Position numbers and translations under genes: made by a program
Source of the DNA: CAVVAY01 sp963746465
Lineage (GTDB): Bacteria > Actinomycetota > Actinomycetes > JACCUZ01
Assembly: GCA_963746465.1 (NCBI GenBank)
Contig: CAVVAY010000007.1
Location: 310,001 to 374,000, forward strand
Length of the DNA: 64,000 nt
Direction: 5' to 3'
Shown: positions 50,638-58,493 of the stretch, piece after piece
Position numbering within the stretch: the stretch's first letter is position 1
Layout: the number at the start of each line of letters is the position of its first letter
The notes under the pieces: generated by a model
Told to the model about the DNA's origin: nothing
Seen by the model: only the letters and a program-made list of their open reading frames with translations
The model's database searches: none

Positions 50638-51519
50638 TCATGCGACCCGGACCTGGAGCGCACCGGGTTCGATGGTGATGTCCATCGTGCGGCTGTCCTC
50701 GATGACGTCGCCGTCCAGCTGCCGCGGTTGCCGGTGGCTGGCCTCGATGAGCACGTGCTTGGCCGTGAACCGTTCCATCCGGCGGTCGGGCACATCCGCG
50801 CGCCGCAGCACCCGGCCGCCGATCCGGGCCCAGTCGATGACGTTGCGGGTGGCGATGACCACGACGTCCAGGATCCCGTCGTCCGGCTCCGCGTCCGGCA
50901 GCAACGGGATGTTGCCCTGCAGCTTGCCGACGTTCCCGACGACGACCGTACGCACCCGTCGGTGCAGCGGTGTCCCGCCGTCGAAGGTGAGCGTCACCCG
51001 GATGCCGCGACCTCTCAGGTGCTTGCCCGCCGACACGACGTACGCCGGCCAGCCGACCGCCTTCTTCAGTCCCTCGGGCGCATCCCGCATCATCGCGGCG
51101 TCGAAGCCGAGGCCGGCCATCACCGCGAACTTGCGGTCCTCGATGACGCCGACGTCGATGGCGCGGGTCCGATCGCCGATGCCGATGCGCAGGCAGGCTG
51201 CCTCGTCGTTGATCGGCAGGTCCAGGTTGCGCGCCAGCAGGTTGCCGGTGCCGGACGGCAGGATCGCCAGCGGCACGTCGCAGCCAGCCATCGCGGTCAC
51301 GGCGGCCATCACGGTGCCGTCGCCGCCGCAGACGAAGACCACGTCGCACTCGTCGTGCACGGCGCGCTCGCACATCCCGATGCCCGGGTCGTCCTGCGTC
51401 GTCTCGAGCCACAGCGGCGGGTCCCAGCCGCTGCGGGACATGAAGGTCTCGACACGTCCGGTCAGCGCGTCGATGTCCGGGACCTTGATGGGGTTGTAGA
51501 CGATCGCCGCCCGCTTCAC
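50638..51519 (-). CDS. Diacylglycerol kinase family lipid kinase
   Basis: 293 residues. The ATP-binding motif 'VVFVCGGDGTVMAAVTAM' with GGDGT, then 'LAILPSGTGNLLARNLDL', defines the DAGK/YegS catalytic domain. The C-terminal domain has 'VVVGNVGKLQGNIPLLPDA' and 'DDGILDVVV'. It should phosphorylate diacylglycerol or a related lipid. The GTG start overlaps the stop of the PAP2 gene, pairing a lipid kinase with a lipid phosphatase. Confidence 0.94.
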   Translation of the reverse strand: MKRAAIVYNPIKVPDIDALTGRVETFMSRSGWDPPLWLETTQDDPGIGMCERAVHDECDVVFVCGGDGTVMAAVTAMAGCDVPLAILPSGTGNLLARNLDLPINDEAACLRIGIGDRTRAIDVGVIEDRKFAVMAGLGFDAAMMRDAPEGLKKAVGWPAYVVSAGKHLRGRGIRVTLTFDGGTPLHRRVRTVVVGNVGKLQGNIPLLPDAEPDDGILDVVVIATRNVIDWARIGGRVLRRADVPDRRMERFTAKHVLIEASHRQPRQLDGDVIEDSRTMDITIEPGALQVRVA

Positions 51520-52238
51520 CTGGCCCCCGCCGTCACGGGGGCCGGATGAGGGTCCTCGTCACCACCGTCCAGCTGCGAGAAGCGGGACAGCGGCCCGCGC
51601 GCGAGGACCAGGCCCGCGGCGATGGTGAGCGTCATACCGGCGTTCAGGTACGCCGCCAGGAGGTCGGTGAGGTGGTGCGCACCGCGGTAGAGCCGGCCGA
51701 GCGCGACCAGGAGCGGTACCGCCAGCAGGACGGTGATGCTGAGCGTGCGCAGCCAGCGCTTGCGGACGTACCACGCGATGAGCAACGCACTCCCGACGAA
51801 CAGGGCTGTCGCGGCGCCGGTGTGACCGCTGGGGTAGCTCGATGTCGGGATGCCGCTGTCGAGGCGCTTGACGTGCGGGCGGGGCCGCTTGACGGCGAAC
51901 TGCACGCAGAGGAAGACCAGAGCCTGACCGGCGACAGCGACGACCAGGAACATCGACGGTCGCAGCTTCTTCATGGCGACGGCGAGCGCGATGGCCACGA
52001 CGATCAGCGCCCCGACGATGGCGCCGGTGTTGCCGAGGCCGGACAGGACGTAGCTGACGTCGTTCATGCCCCCGGTGCGGTTGTCGGCGAGGTCCTCGTT
52101 GAGCTGGTTCTCCGAGGTCAGCCAGGCGTCACCCTTGAAGACCTTGGTGATCAGCAGCCCGAGGCCGAGGAGCAGCAGGTAGTCGAGAAGGAGCAGGACG
52201 AGGACCACGCCGGCGGTGCGCGCGATGCGAGCCTTCAT
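51516..52238 (-). CDS. PAP2 superfamily phosphatase
   Basis: 240 residues, about six membrane segments. The three PAP2 motifs are present: 'FAVKRPRPHVKRL' (K-x6-RP type), 'SSYPSGHTGAATAL' (PSGH) and 'GRLYRGAHHLTDLLAA' (R-x5-H-x3-D). Family members remove phosphate from lipid phosphates such as phosphatidate or undecaprenyl diphosphate. It is coupled to the lipid kinase. ATG 52238. Confidence 0.93.
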   Translation of the reverse strand: MKARIARTAGVVLVLLLLDYLLLLGLGLLITKVFKGDAWLTSENQLNEDLADNRTGGMNDVSYVLSGLGNTGAIVGALIVVAIALAVAMKKLRPSMFLVVAVAGQALVFLCVQFAVKRPRPHVKRLDSGIPTSSYPSGHTGAATALFVGSALLIAWYVRKRWLRTLSITVLLAVPLLVALGRLYRGAHHLTDLLAAYLNAGMTLTIAAGLVLARGPLSRFSQLDGGDEDPHPAPVTAGAR

Positions 52239-52331
52239 GAGCAGGGACCTACTTTCTGTTCACCACGGAGACGCGGTGCCGGCAGGCGCAGCGTAGGGAC
52301 ACGGACTGGGGCAGGTCGATCGGCGGGGTCC

Positions 52332-53102
52332 TCAGCCCGGCGCACTCATCTCATCGGCGGCTTCCGGGTCGACACCCTCCGAGACCTCGGACGGTCGCTG
52401 GCCTTGCTCCCGGCGCCACACCTCGAAGGCCGTCGCCGTGCCGGCCAGGACGGCGAGGGCGACCACCCAGCCGGCCAGCACGTCGCTGACGTAGTGGACG
52501 CCGAGGGCGACCCGGTCGAAGCCGGTCAGCAGCACGACGGCGGCGCCCGCCAGGTAGGCGAGGAGCCGGCCCGCCCCGCGCAGGACGGGCAGGAAGACGA
52601 GGAGCAGCACTCCCACGCCGAGCATCGAGTTCAGCGCATGCCCGCTGGGGAAGCTGTATCCGCTGGCGTGCGCCACCGGCTCGGGGAACGCGGGGCGGGC
52701 CCGGTCGACGAGCAGCTTGAGGACGACGCCGAGGATGCCGCCGATCGCCATGGTGACCACGGCCCACGCGGCCAGCCGCTGTGCGCCGCGGTGCCAGAGC
52801 CAGATCGCCACGCCGAGCACGATCGCCCGGAAGACCATCGGGTCGAGCAGGACTGAACCCGCGTCCAAGGCGTTCACCAGCCCGCCGTCCCCGCGCGCGA
52901 CCGAGTTCAGCGACTCGGCGACGGAGTGGTCGAGCCGCTCCAGCGGCTCCCACTCCGACTCCACGAGCAGCATGAGCAGCGTGAACGGCACCGCCACCAG
53001 GACGGCGACGAGGCCGCCCAGAAACAGCCGGCCGAGCAGGCCGTGCTTCGGCTGGGAGGCCGGCCGCCGCTGATCGGGCGGCCGGTAGAGGACGTTGCGC
53101 AC
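52332..53102 (-). CDS. PAP2 superfamily phosphatase (second copy)
   Basis: 256 residues. Motifs: 'LKLLVDRARPAFPEP', 'YSFPSGHALNSML' and 'GFDRVALGVHYVSDVLAGW'. It is a divergent paralogue of the preceding phosphatase, with a basic N-terminus ('RPPDQRRPASQPKHGLLG') and an acidic tail. The GTG start at 53102 reads MRNVLYRPPDQ; it is 63 bp from the divergent serS. Two neighbouring PAP2 proteins with a lipid kinase suggest lipid or undecaprenyl phosphate recycling, but the substrate is not shown. Confidence 0.92.
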   Translation of the reverse strand: MRNVLYRPPDQRRPASQPKHGLLGRLFLGGLVAVLVAVPFTLLMLLVESEWEPLERLDHSVAESLNSVARGDGGLVNALDAGSVLLDPMVFRAIVLGVAIWLWHRGAQRLAAWAVVTMAIGGILGVVLKLLVDRARPAFPEPVAHASGYSFPSGHALNSMLGVGVLLLVFLPVLRGAGRLLAYLAGAAVVLLTGFDRVALGVHYVSDVLAGWVVALAVLAGTATAFEVWRREQGQRPSEVSEGVDPEAADEMSAPG

Positions 53103-53165
53103 GGCGCCGTCGTACCCCGTTCGGCCCGGGCGCACGCGTCCTGCGCTGCTGGATACGCTCGCGGG

Positions 53166-54431
53166 GTGCTGGACCTGAAGCTGCTCCGAGACGATCCCGA
53201 TGCCGTCCGCGCCTCCCAGCGCGCCCGCCGCGAGGACCCGGGCCTGGTCGACGAGGTGCTGGCCGCCGACGAGCGGCGGCGCTCGGCGATCGTGACCTAC
53301 GAGCGGGCCCGGGCGGAGCAGAAGGAGCTCGGCCGGCAGGTCGCCTCGGCCAGCGGTGACGAGAAGGCCGCGCTGCTGGTCCGCACCAAGGAGCTCTCGG
53401 CCCAGGTCAAGTCGGCCGACACCGAGCAGGCCGAAGCGGCGGCGACCTTCGACAGCCTTCTTCGGCGGCTGTCCAACGTCGCCGAGCCGGGCGTCCCGGA
53501 GGGCGGCGAGGACGACTACGTGGTCCTCGAGCACGTGGGGGAGCCCCCCGAGTTCGACTTCGAGCCGCGCGACCACCTCGAGCTCGGCCAGCTGCTCGGC
53601 GCCATCGACACCGAGCGCGGCGCGAAGGTGTCCGGGGCGCGCTTCTACTACCTCATCGGCGTGGGCGCCCAGCTGCAGCTGGCGATGCTCAACCTGGCGA
53701 TGGCCCAGGCTCTCGAGGCCGGGTTCCTGCCCGTCGTACCGCCCGTGCTGGTCAAGCCGGAGGCGATGGAGGGCACCGGCTTCCTGGCGCAGGCGGCCGA
53801 GAACGTCTACCACCTGGCAGAGGAGGACCTGTACCTCGTCGGCACCTCCGAAGTGCCGCTGGCGGCGTTCCACATGGACGAGGTGCTCGACGCCGACCGG
53901 CTGCCGCTGCGGTACGCCGGGTGGTCGACGTGCTTCCGCAAGGAGGCCGGGTCCTACGGCAAGGACACCCGCGGCATCCTGCGGGTGCACCAGTTCGACA
54001 AGATCGAGATGTTCACCTACGTCGACCCGGCCGACGCGGCCGCCGAGCACCTGCGGCTGCTCGACTGGGAGAAGCAGATGCTGGCCAAGGTCGAGCTGCC
54101 CTACCGGGTGATCGACGTCGCGGCCGGTGACCTCGGCGGGTCGGCGGCCCGCAAGTACGACTGCGAGGCGTGGGTGCCGACGCAGGGCCGCTACCGCGAG
54201 CTGACGTCGACGTCGAACTGCACGACCTTCCAGGCCCGCCGGCTCCGCATCCGGATGCGGGACGCCGACGGCGCCAGGCCGCTCGCGACGCTGAACGGCA
54301 CGCTGGCCACCACCCGGTGGATCGTCGCGATCCTGGAGAACCACCAGCAGGCCGACGGCTCGGTGGTGGTGCCGCAGGCGCTGCGGCCGTTCCTGGGCGG
54401 CCGCGAGGTTCTCGAGCCGGTCGCGACGTGA
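53166..54431 (+). CDS. serS: Seryl-tRNA synthetase
   Basis: 421 residues, class II synthetase charging tRNA-Ser. The N-terminal coiled-coil arm that grips the long variable arm of tRNA-Ser spans roughly residues 25-100 ('SAIVTYERARAEQKELGR'). Motif 2 is in 'CFRKEAGSYGKDTRGI', motif 3 in 'LNGTLATTRWIVAILENHQ', and 'TSTSNCTTFQARRLRIRMR' is the conserved serine-site region. GTG 53166 reads MLDLKLLRDDPDAV. The stop overlaps the next start by four bases. Confidence 0.97.
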   Translation: MLDLKLLRDDPDAVRASQRARREDPGLVDEVLAADERRRSAIVTYERARAEQKELGRQVASASGDEKAALLVRTKELSAQVKSADTEQAEAAATFDSLLRRLSNVAEPGVPEGGEDDYVVLEHVGEPPEFDFEPRDHLELGQLLGAIDTERGAKVSGARFYYLIGVGAQLQLAMLNLAMAQALEAGFLPVVPPVLVKPEAMEGTGFLAQAAENVYHLAEEDLYLVGTSEVPLAAFHMDEVLDADRLPLRYAGWSTCFRKEAGSYGKDTRGILRVHQFDKIEMFTYVDPADAAAEHLRLLDWEKQMLAKVELPYRVIDVAAGDLGGSAARKYDCEAWVPTQGRYRELTSTSNCTTFQARRLRIRMRDADGARPLATLNGTLATTRWIVAILENHQQADGSVVVPQALRPFLGGREVLEPVAT

Positions 54432-55534
54432 CCGACGACGGGCAGCCCCCGGCAGACGAGGAGCCGAGCCTGCGCGAGCTGCGGCTGGGCTGCACGCGGT
54501 TCCTCACCCTGCACGGCCACCGCCCGCCGTCGGTGGTCGTCGCCGAGGTGCGCGAGGTGCTCGGCGAGGTCGAGGCCGACCGCTACGGCGAGGGCGGGGT
54601 CGTCGAGGAGCTCGAGTCCGAGGTCGCCGAGCTGCTCGGCAAGCCGGCCGCGGTGCTGATGCCGAGCGGCACGATGGCCCAGCAGATCGCGCTGCGGGTG
54701 CACGCCGACCGCACCGGCCGCGGGACCGTGCTGTGGCACCCCACCTGCCACGTCGCCCTGTGGGAGGACCAGGCCGCCGAGCGGCTGCACGGCCTGCACG
54801 GCCGGCCGGTCGGGGACGCGCGCGAGCTGATCACCCTGGCCGATCTCGAGGAGGTCGCCGAGTACGCGGCCGTGCTGCTGCTCGAGCTGCCCCAGCGCGA
54901 GATCGGCGGCCAGCTGCCGGCCTGGGACGACCTGGTGGCGCAGACCGAGCTGGCCCGGTCGCACGGCACCGCGTTGCACCTCGACGGCGCCCGGCTGCTC
55001 GAGACGCTGCCGCACTACGGCCGGACGGCGGCCGAGGTGGCCGCGTTGTTCGACAGCGTCTACCTCTCGCTCTACAAGGGCCTGGGCGGCATCTCCGGCT
55101 GCCTGCTCGCCGGCGAGGAGCAGCTGGTCGCCGAGGCGCGCGAGTGGCGTCACCGGCACGGAGGGACGCTGTTCGAGCTGTGGCCGTACGCCGCCGCCGG
55201 GCTGGCCGGGCTGCGGCTGCGCGGTCCGCGGATGCCGGCGTACGTCGAGCACGCGAAGGCGATCGCCGCGGAGCTGACCACCCTGGACGGCGTGCAGCTG
55301 GTGCCCGACCCGCCGGTGACCACGATGATGCACGTCTACCTGCGCGGCGAGGCGGCCGCGCTGGACGCAGCAGTCCGGCGGATCGCCACCGAACGCCGGC
55401 TGTGGACCTGGCCGAAGACCTTCCCCTGCGAGCTGCCTGGCTGGCGGGCGGTCGAGCTCAGCGTCGGGGACGCGACCCTGGACTTCACGCCGGCCGAGGT
55501 GCGCGCCCTGGTGGCTGAGATCCTGGCCGGGTGA
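54428..55534 (+). CDS. Threonine aldolase / beta-eliminating lyase family
   Basis: 368-residue PLP enzyme, fold type I. The PLP lysine is in 'DSVYLSLYKGLGGISG', the phosphate-binding region 'VLMPSGTMAQQIALRVH', and the Asp motif 'ALHLDGARLLETLPHY'. Low-specificity L-threonine aldolases have this layout. Reaction: cleavage of threonine to glycine and acetaldehyde, though an activity on other beta-hydroxy amino acids is possible. It is coupled to serS (GTGA) and to the next gene. Confidence 0.9.
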   Translation: MTDDGQPPADEEPSLRELRLGCTRFLTLHGHRPPSVVVAEVREVLGEVEADRYGEGGVVEELESEVAELLGKPAAVLMPSGTMAQQIALRVHADRTGRGTVLWHPTCHVALWEDQAAERLHGLHGRPVGDARELITLADLEEVAEYAAVLLLELPQREIGGQLPAWDDLVAQTELARSHGTALHLDGARLLETLPHYGRTAAEVAALFDSVYLSLYKGLGGISGCLLAGEEQLVAEAREWRHRHGGTLFELWPYAAAGLAGLRLRGPRMPAYVEHAKAIAAELTTLDGVQLVPDPPVTTMMHVYLRGEAAALDAAVRRIATERRLWTWPKTFPCELPGWRAVELSVGDATLDFTPAEVRALVAEILAG

Positions 55535-56553
55535 GTGAGCAGCCGGACCGGAAGAGGTGGGGACGCCGGCTGCTGACCCGCGGGGTCGGGCTGCTGGTGA
55601 CCGGGGTCGCGCTCTACGTCGTCGCGCCGAGCATGCTCGCGCTGCTCGACGCGGTGCCCAGCCTGGGTGACGTCGCCCCGGTCTGGTTCGTCGTGGTGGC
55701 GGGGGCCGAGCTGGCCAGCTTCGTGTCGCTGTGGGCGCTGCTGCGGATTGCCCTGCGCACCAAGGCGTGGTCCGTGGTGGCGGTCTCGCAGCTCGCCGGC
55801 AACGCGGCCAGCCGGGTGGTGCCCGGCGGGGCGGCGGCCGGTGGAGTCGTGCAGGGCGGGGTCCTCGTCCGGTCCGGATACCCGGTGGGCACGGTCGGCG
55901 CCGTGCTCTCAGCCACCGGACTGCTCACCACCGGGATGTTGTTCGCGCTGCCGGTGCTCGCGGTGCCGGCGATGCTCGCCGGGCTCGCCGTGCCGCGACC
56001 GCTCGAGGCCGGTCTGCTCGTCTCGTTGGTGCTCGCGGCGCTGCTGGTGGGGGTGGGTGCGGCTGTGCTGTGGTCGGACCGGACCGCTGATGTGCTGGCC
56101 CGCGCGGCCGCGTGGGCGGTGACCCGGGTGGCGCGGGGCCGCGACCGGGCGCGACTGGCCCGGCGGCTGGTCGCCGAGCGGGACCGGATCCGGGAGGCGT
56201 TCGCCGGGCGCTGGATCCCCAGCCTGTCGGCGGCGGCCGGCAACCGGATGTTCGACGTGGCGGCGCTGGTCGCCTCGCTGCTGGCGGTGGGCGCCGACGC
56301 CGACCCGTTCCTGGTGCTGCTCGCGTACGTCGTGTCGCTGGCCCTGGCCCTGGTGCCGCTGACACCCGGTGGGCTGGGCTTCGTCGAGGCCGGCCTGACC
56401 AGCCTGCTGGTGCTCGCCGGGGCCACGACGCAGGAAGCGGTCGTCGCGACGCTGCTCTACCGGCTGGCGTCGTTCTGGCTGCCGATCCCGCTCGGGCTGG
56501 TCGCATGGGGCGGTTGGCGGGCTCGTCGGCGTACGGCCGGGGCGGTGTCGTGA
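55531..56553 (+). CDS. Lysylphosphatidylglycerol synthase transmembrane-like protein (UPF0104)
   Basis: 340 residues with about eight membrane segments. 'SQLAGNAASRVVPGGAAAGG' and 'PLTPGGLGFVEAGLTSLLVL' are the two conserved UPF0104/LPG_synthase_TM motifs. Only the membrane (flippase-like) half is present; the soluble aminoacyl transferase domain of MprF is absent. The role is therefore lipid transport or unknown. The GTG start overlaps the aldolase stop. Confidence 0.87.
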   Translation: MSEQPDRKRWGRRLLTRGVGLLVTGVALYVVAPSMLALLDAVPSLGDVAPVWFVVVAGAELASFVSLWALLRIALRTKAWSVVAVSQLAGNAASRVVPGGAAAGGVVQGGVLVRSGYPVGTVGAVLSATGLLTTGMLFALPVLAVPAMLAGLAVPRPLEAGLLVSLVLAALLVGVGAAVLWSDRTADVLARAAAWAVTRVARGRDRARLARRLVAERDRIREAFAGRWIPSLSAAAGNRMFDVAALVASLLAVGADADPFLVLLAYVVSLALALVPLTPGGLGFVEAGLTSLLVLAGATTQEAVVATLLYRLASFWLPIPLGLVAWGGWRARRRTAGAVS

Positions 56554-57431
56554 GCACCCGACCGCGGCTGGTCGCGACCGACCTGGACGGCACCATCGTC
56601 GGCGACGACGGCGTGGTCACCGACCGCACGGTGGCGACGCTGCGAGCGGTCGAGGCCCTCGGCGTGCCGGTCGTGTTCGTCACCGGGCGGCCGTCGCGCT
56701 GGATGGCCGAGGTCGCCGAGCGGACCGGCCACACCGGGCTGGCGATCTGCGCGAACGGTGCGGTCCTCTACGACCTGCACACCGAGCAGATCGTCGAGCA
56801 CGACCCGATCCCGGTCGAGATCGGCCTGGAGGTGGCCCGGCGGCTGCGCGACGCCGTACCGGGCAGTGCCTTCGCGGTCGAGACGCTGGAGGGGTTCTCC
56901 TACGAGCCGAGCTACGTCCCGCACTGGGACGCCGGCACGCAGCGGGCGATCGCGCCGCTCGAGACGATCTACGACGGCCCCGCGCTGAAGCTGCTGGTGC
57001 GGCACGAGGAGCTGGACCCGGACGCGTTCCTGTCCACCGCGCGGGAGGTGGTGGGCGACCTGGTCGAGCTGACCCGGTCCTCGACGTCGGCGCTGCTCGA
57101 GATCTCGGCGGCGGGTGTGTCCAAGGCCAGTGGGCTGGCCCGGTTCGCCGAGCGGCACGGGGTGGACGCCGCGGACGTGGTGGCGTTCGGCGACATGCCC
57201 AACGACCTGCCGATGCTGGCCTGGGCCGGGCAGGCCTACGGCGTGGCGACCGGGCACCCCGACGTGCTGAGCCGCGGTCGACCGGCTCGTCGCCGGCCCC
57301 GCCGAGGACGGCGTCGCCCGCGAGCTCGAGCGCCTCTTCGACCTCTGACCCCGACTCCCGTGATCCACACCGGATCGGTCACATCTGGTGTGACGGATCC
57401 GGTGTGGATCATGCGGTCAGGCGGTTGGTGA
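56550..57431 (+). CDS. HAD-superfamily (Cof-type) hydrolase with shifted C-terminus
   Basis: Phosphatase of the HAD Cof/IIB class. Nucleophile motif 'LVATDLDGTIVGDDGVV', 'VFVTGRPSRWMAEVA' (motif II) and 'VVAFGDMPNDLPMLAWAG' (motif IV) are intact. After 'ATGHPDVL' (about residue 240, base 57270) the frame gives a basic run (RGRPARRRPRRGRRRPR), while the next frame continues the expected ending 'AAVDRLVAGPAEDGVARELE' to a stop at 57346-57348. A one-base insertion near 57270 would explain this. As sequenced the ORF runs on through palindrome B into the DUF559 gene and ends at 57431. Confidence 0.85.
   Translation: MSTRPRLVATDLDGTIVGDDGVVTDRTVATLRAVEALGVPVVFVTGRPSRWMAEVAERTGHTGLAICANGAVLYDLHTEQIVEHDPIPVEIGLEVARRLRDAVPGSAFAVETLEGFSYEPSYVPHWDAGTQRAIAPLETIYDGPALKLLVRHEELDPDAFLSTAREVVGDLVELTRSSTSALLEISAAGVSKASGLARFAERHGVDAADVVAFGDMPNDLPMLAWAGQAYGVATGHPDVLSRGRPARRRPRRGRRRPRARAPLRPLTPTPVIHTGSVTSGVTDPVWIMRSGGW
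57361..57411. repeat. 51-bp palindromic repeat, copy B
   Basis: 22-base arms at 57361-57382 and 57390-57411 with a 7-base loop. Position 17 of the arms is a G-G mismatch. It lies at the 3' ends of the convergent HAD and DUF559 genes and overlaps the last codons of the DUF559 gene by 3 bases. Confidence 0.95.
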
Positions 57432-58299
57432 GTCCGAGGAAGGTGCAGATCTCCGCGACGACCGCACCCGGCTCGGTCCACAGCCGTCGCGCCGAGATCC
57501 GAAGGAGCACGACTCCAGCGCTCTGGATGGCGTTCTGCCGTCGCAGGTCGGCCTGCCACGCGGCGGCATCGACGTGGAACGCCTGGCCGTCGATCTCGAC
57601 GCCGCGGCCTAGTGCACGCCAGAGCGCATCGATGTACCGGGTGCCGAGCGAGGTCTCGACCCCAGCGTTCAACTCAGGAGCGGGGACTCCTGCCCGCCGC
57701 AGCAGCCGGCTGAGCTGAGCTTCGGATGCCGCGTGCGACCCCGCGGTGAGAGCGCTCATCGCCTGACGCGCTAGCCCGGAGCCTGCCGACGGGGCAACGA
57801 TCAGCTCCTCGGCGAGCTGGTCGACGGTCACCAGACGCCGCTGGACACTGCGGCCGAAGAGGGCGTCCACGTCTGCAAGCCGATGAAGGTCCAGCGCGGC
57901 GTCCAGGACCGATCGCGCGGGTGGCGTGAGGCGCAGACCGGCGATGCCGAGCGGGCGGAACGGGCGCGTGGTCTGGCGGACCCAGACGAACGGAGTGGAC
58001 ACCGGATGACGCCCTGGCAGGGCTGTGACGATCGTGCGGTCCGGTTCGGGCGTTCGGGACCAGAGGGCGACGGCAGAAGCGTGACTGACAGCTGCACCCG
58101 GCCCGGCGTACAGCAAGGCGGCCAGCCTCTTCTGCCGGGACGTCAACGTGCCGTTCGTGCGGCAGACCACTCCCGGCGCGGGCTCCTGCCACCAACCCAC
58201 GTGGATCCGTCGACGGACGGTCCGATAGCGCAGCCCGGACGCGACCAGAGCGGCGACCGTGGCGAGGTCGTCAGACCAGGGATCGACAGCACCAGCCAT
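57409..58299 (-). CDS. DUF559 (Vsr-like nuclease fold) protein with AbiEi-like N-terminus
   Basis: 296 residues. The N-terminal half, with 'VASGLRYRTVRRRIHVGWWQ' (wHTH-like) and 'LAALLYAGPGAAVSHASAVA', resembles the AbiEi antitoxin family. The C-terminal half is DUF559-like, related to very-short-patch repair endonucleases: 'LSRLLRRAGVPAPELNAGVE', 'RYIDALWRALGRGVEIDGQA', 'DLRRQNAIQSAGVVLLRISA'. The Glu/Asp in VEIDG and the D-x-x-R match the PD-(D/E)XK core. Function unknown. It is bracketed by palindromes B and C. Such genes are numerous and variable in actinomycetes. Confidence 0.8.
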   Translation of the reverse strand: MAGAVDPWSDDLATVAALVASGLRYRTVRRRIHVGWWQEPAPGVVCRTNGTLTSRQKRLAALLYAGPGAAVSHASAVALWSRTPEPDRTIVTALPGRHPVSTPFVWVRQTTRPFRPLGIAGLRLTPPARSVLDAALDLHRLADVDALFGRSVQRRLVTVDQLAEELIVAPSAGSGLARQAMSALTAGSHAASEAQLSRLLRRAGVPAPELNAGVETSLGTRYIDALWRALGRGVEIDGQAFHVDAAAWQADLRRQNAIQSAGVVLLRISARRLWTEPGAVVAEICTFLGLTNRLTA

Positions 58300-58363
58300 G
58301 ACGCGAGCCTGCCGGGAGTAGCGCTTTCACTAACGCCCTCGTCCACAGCACGCCAGCACCTGA

Positions 58364-58414
58364 TGATCCACACCGGGTCGGTCACACGAGATGTGACGGA
58401 TCCGGTGTGGATCA
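58364..58414. repeat. 51-bp palindromic repeat, copy C
   Basis: 22-base arms at 58364-58385 and 58393-58414, 7-base loop, G-G mismatch at arm position 17 and one further G-T type mismatch at position 14. Four more flanking bases on each side (CTGA and TCAG) extend the stem to 26 bp. It lies between the Bpa stop and the DUF559 start, which are on the same strand. Confidence 0.95.
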
Positions 58415-58434
58415 TCAGGCCGGGAGGGCGGGCA

Positions 58435-58469
58435 GCGGCGGGGACTCGCGGCGGCGGCGGGGACTCGCG
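58435..58469. repeat. Short direct repeat GCGGCGGGGACTCGCG
   Basis: The 16-base sequence occurs at 58435-58450 and 58454-58469, in the 194-bp gap between the DUF559 gene and bpa. It may be simple GC-rich expansion. Confidence 0.7.
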
Positions 58470-58493
58470 CGGCGGCTAGGGCGGGCTGGGGGG

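Noticed and set aside
50580..50640. Partial repeats (CGGCTC-CCGTC-CGCGA) upstream of YihY, giving an SRDGEP peptide twice
   Set aside because: Short and imperfect, in GC-rich sequence; no evidence for a functional element or a longer YihY protein.
45507..57411. Peptide-like repeat (VIHTGSV...VTDPVWI) seen when the palindromes are translated
   Set aside because: It occurs only because the same palindrome is read in an open frame; the peptides have no start or family support.
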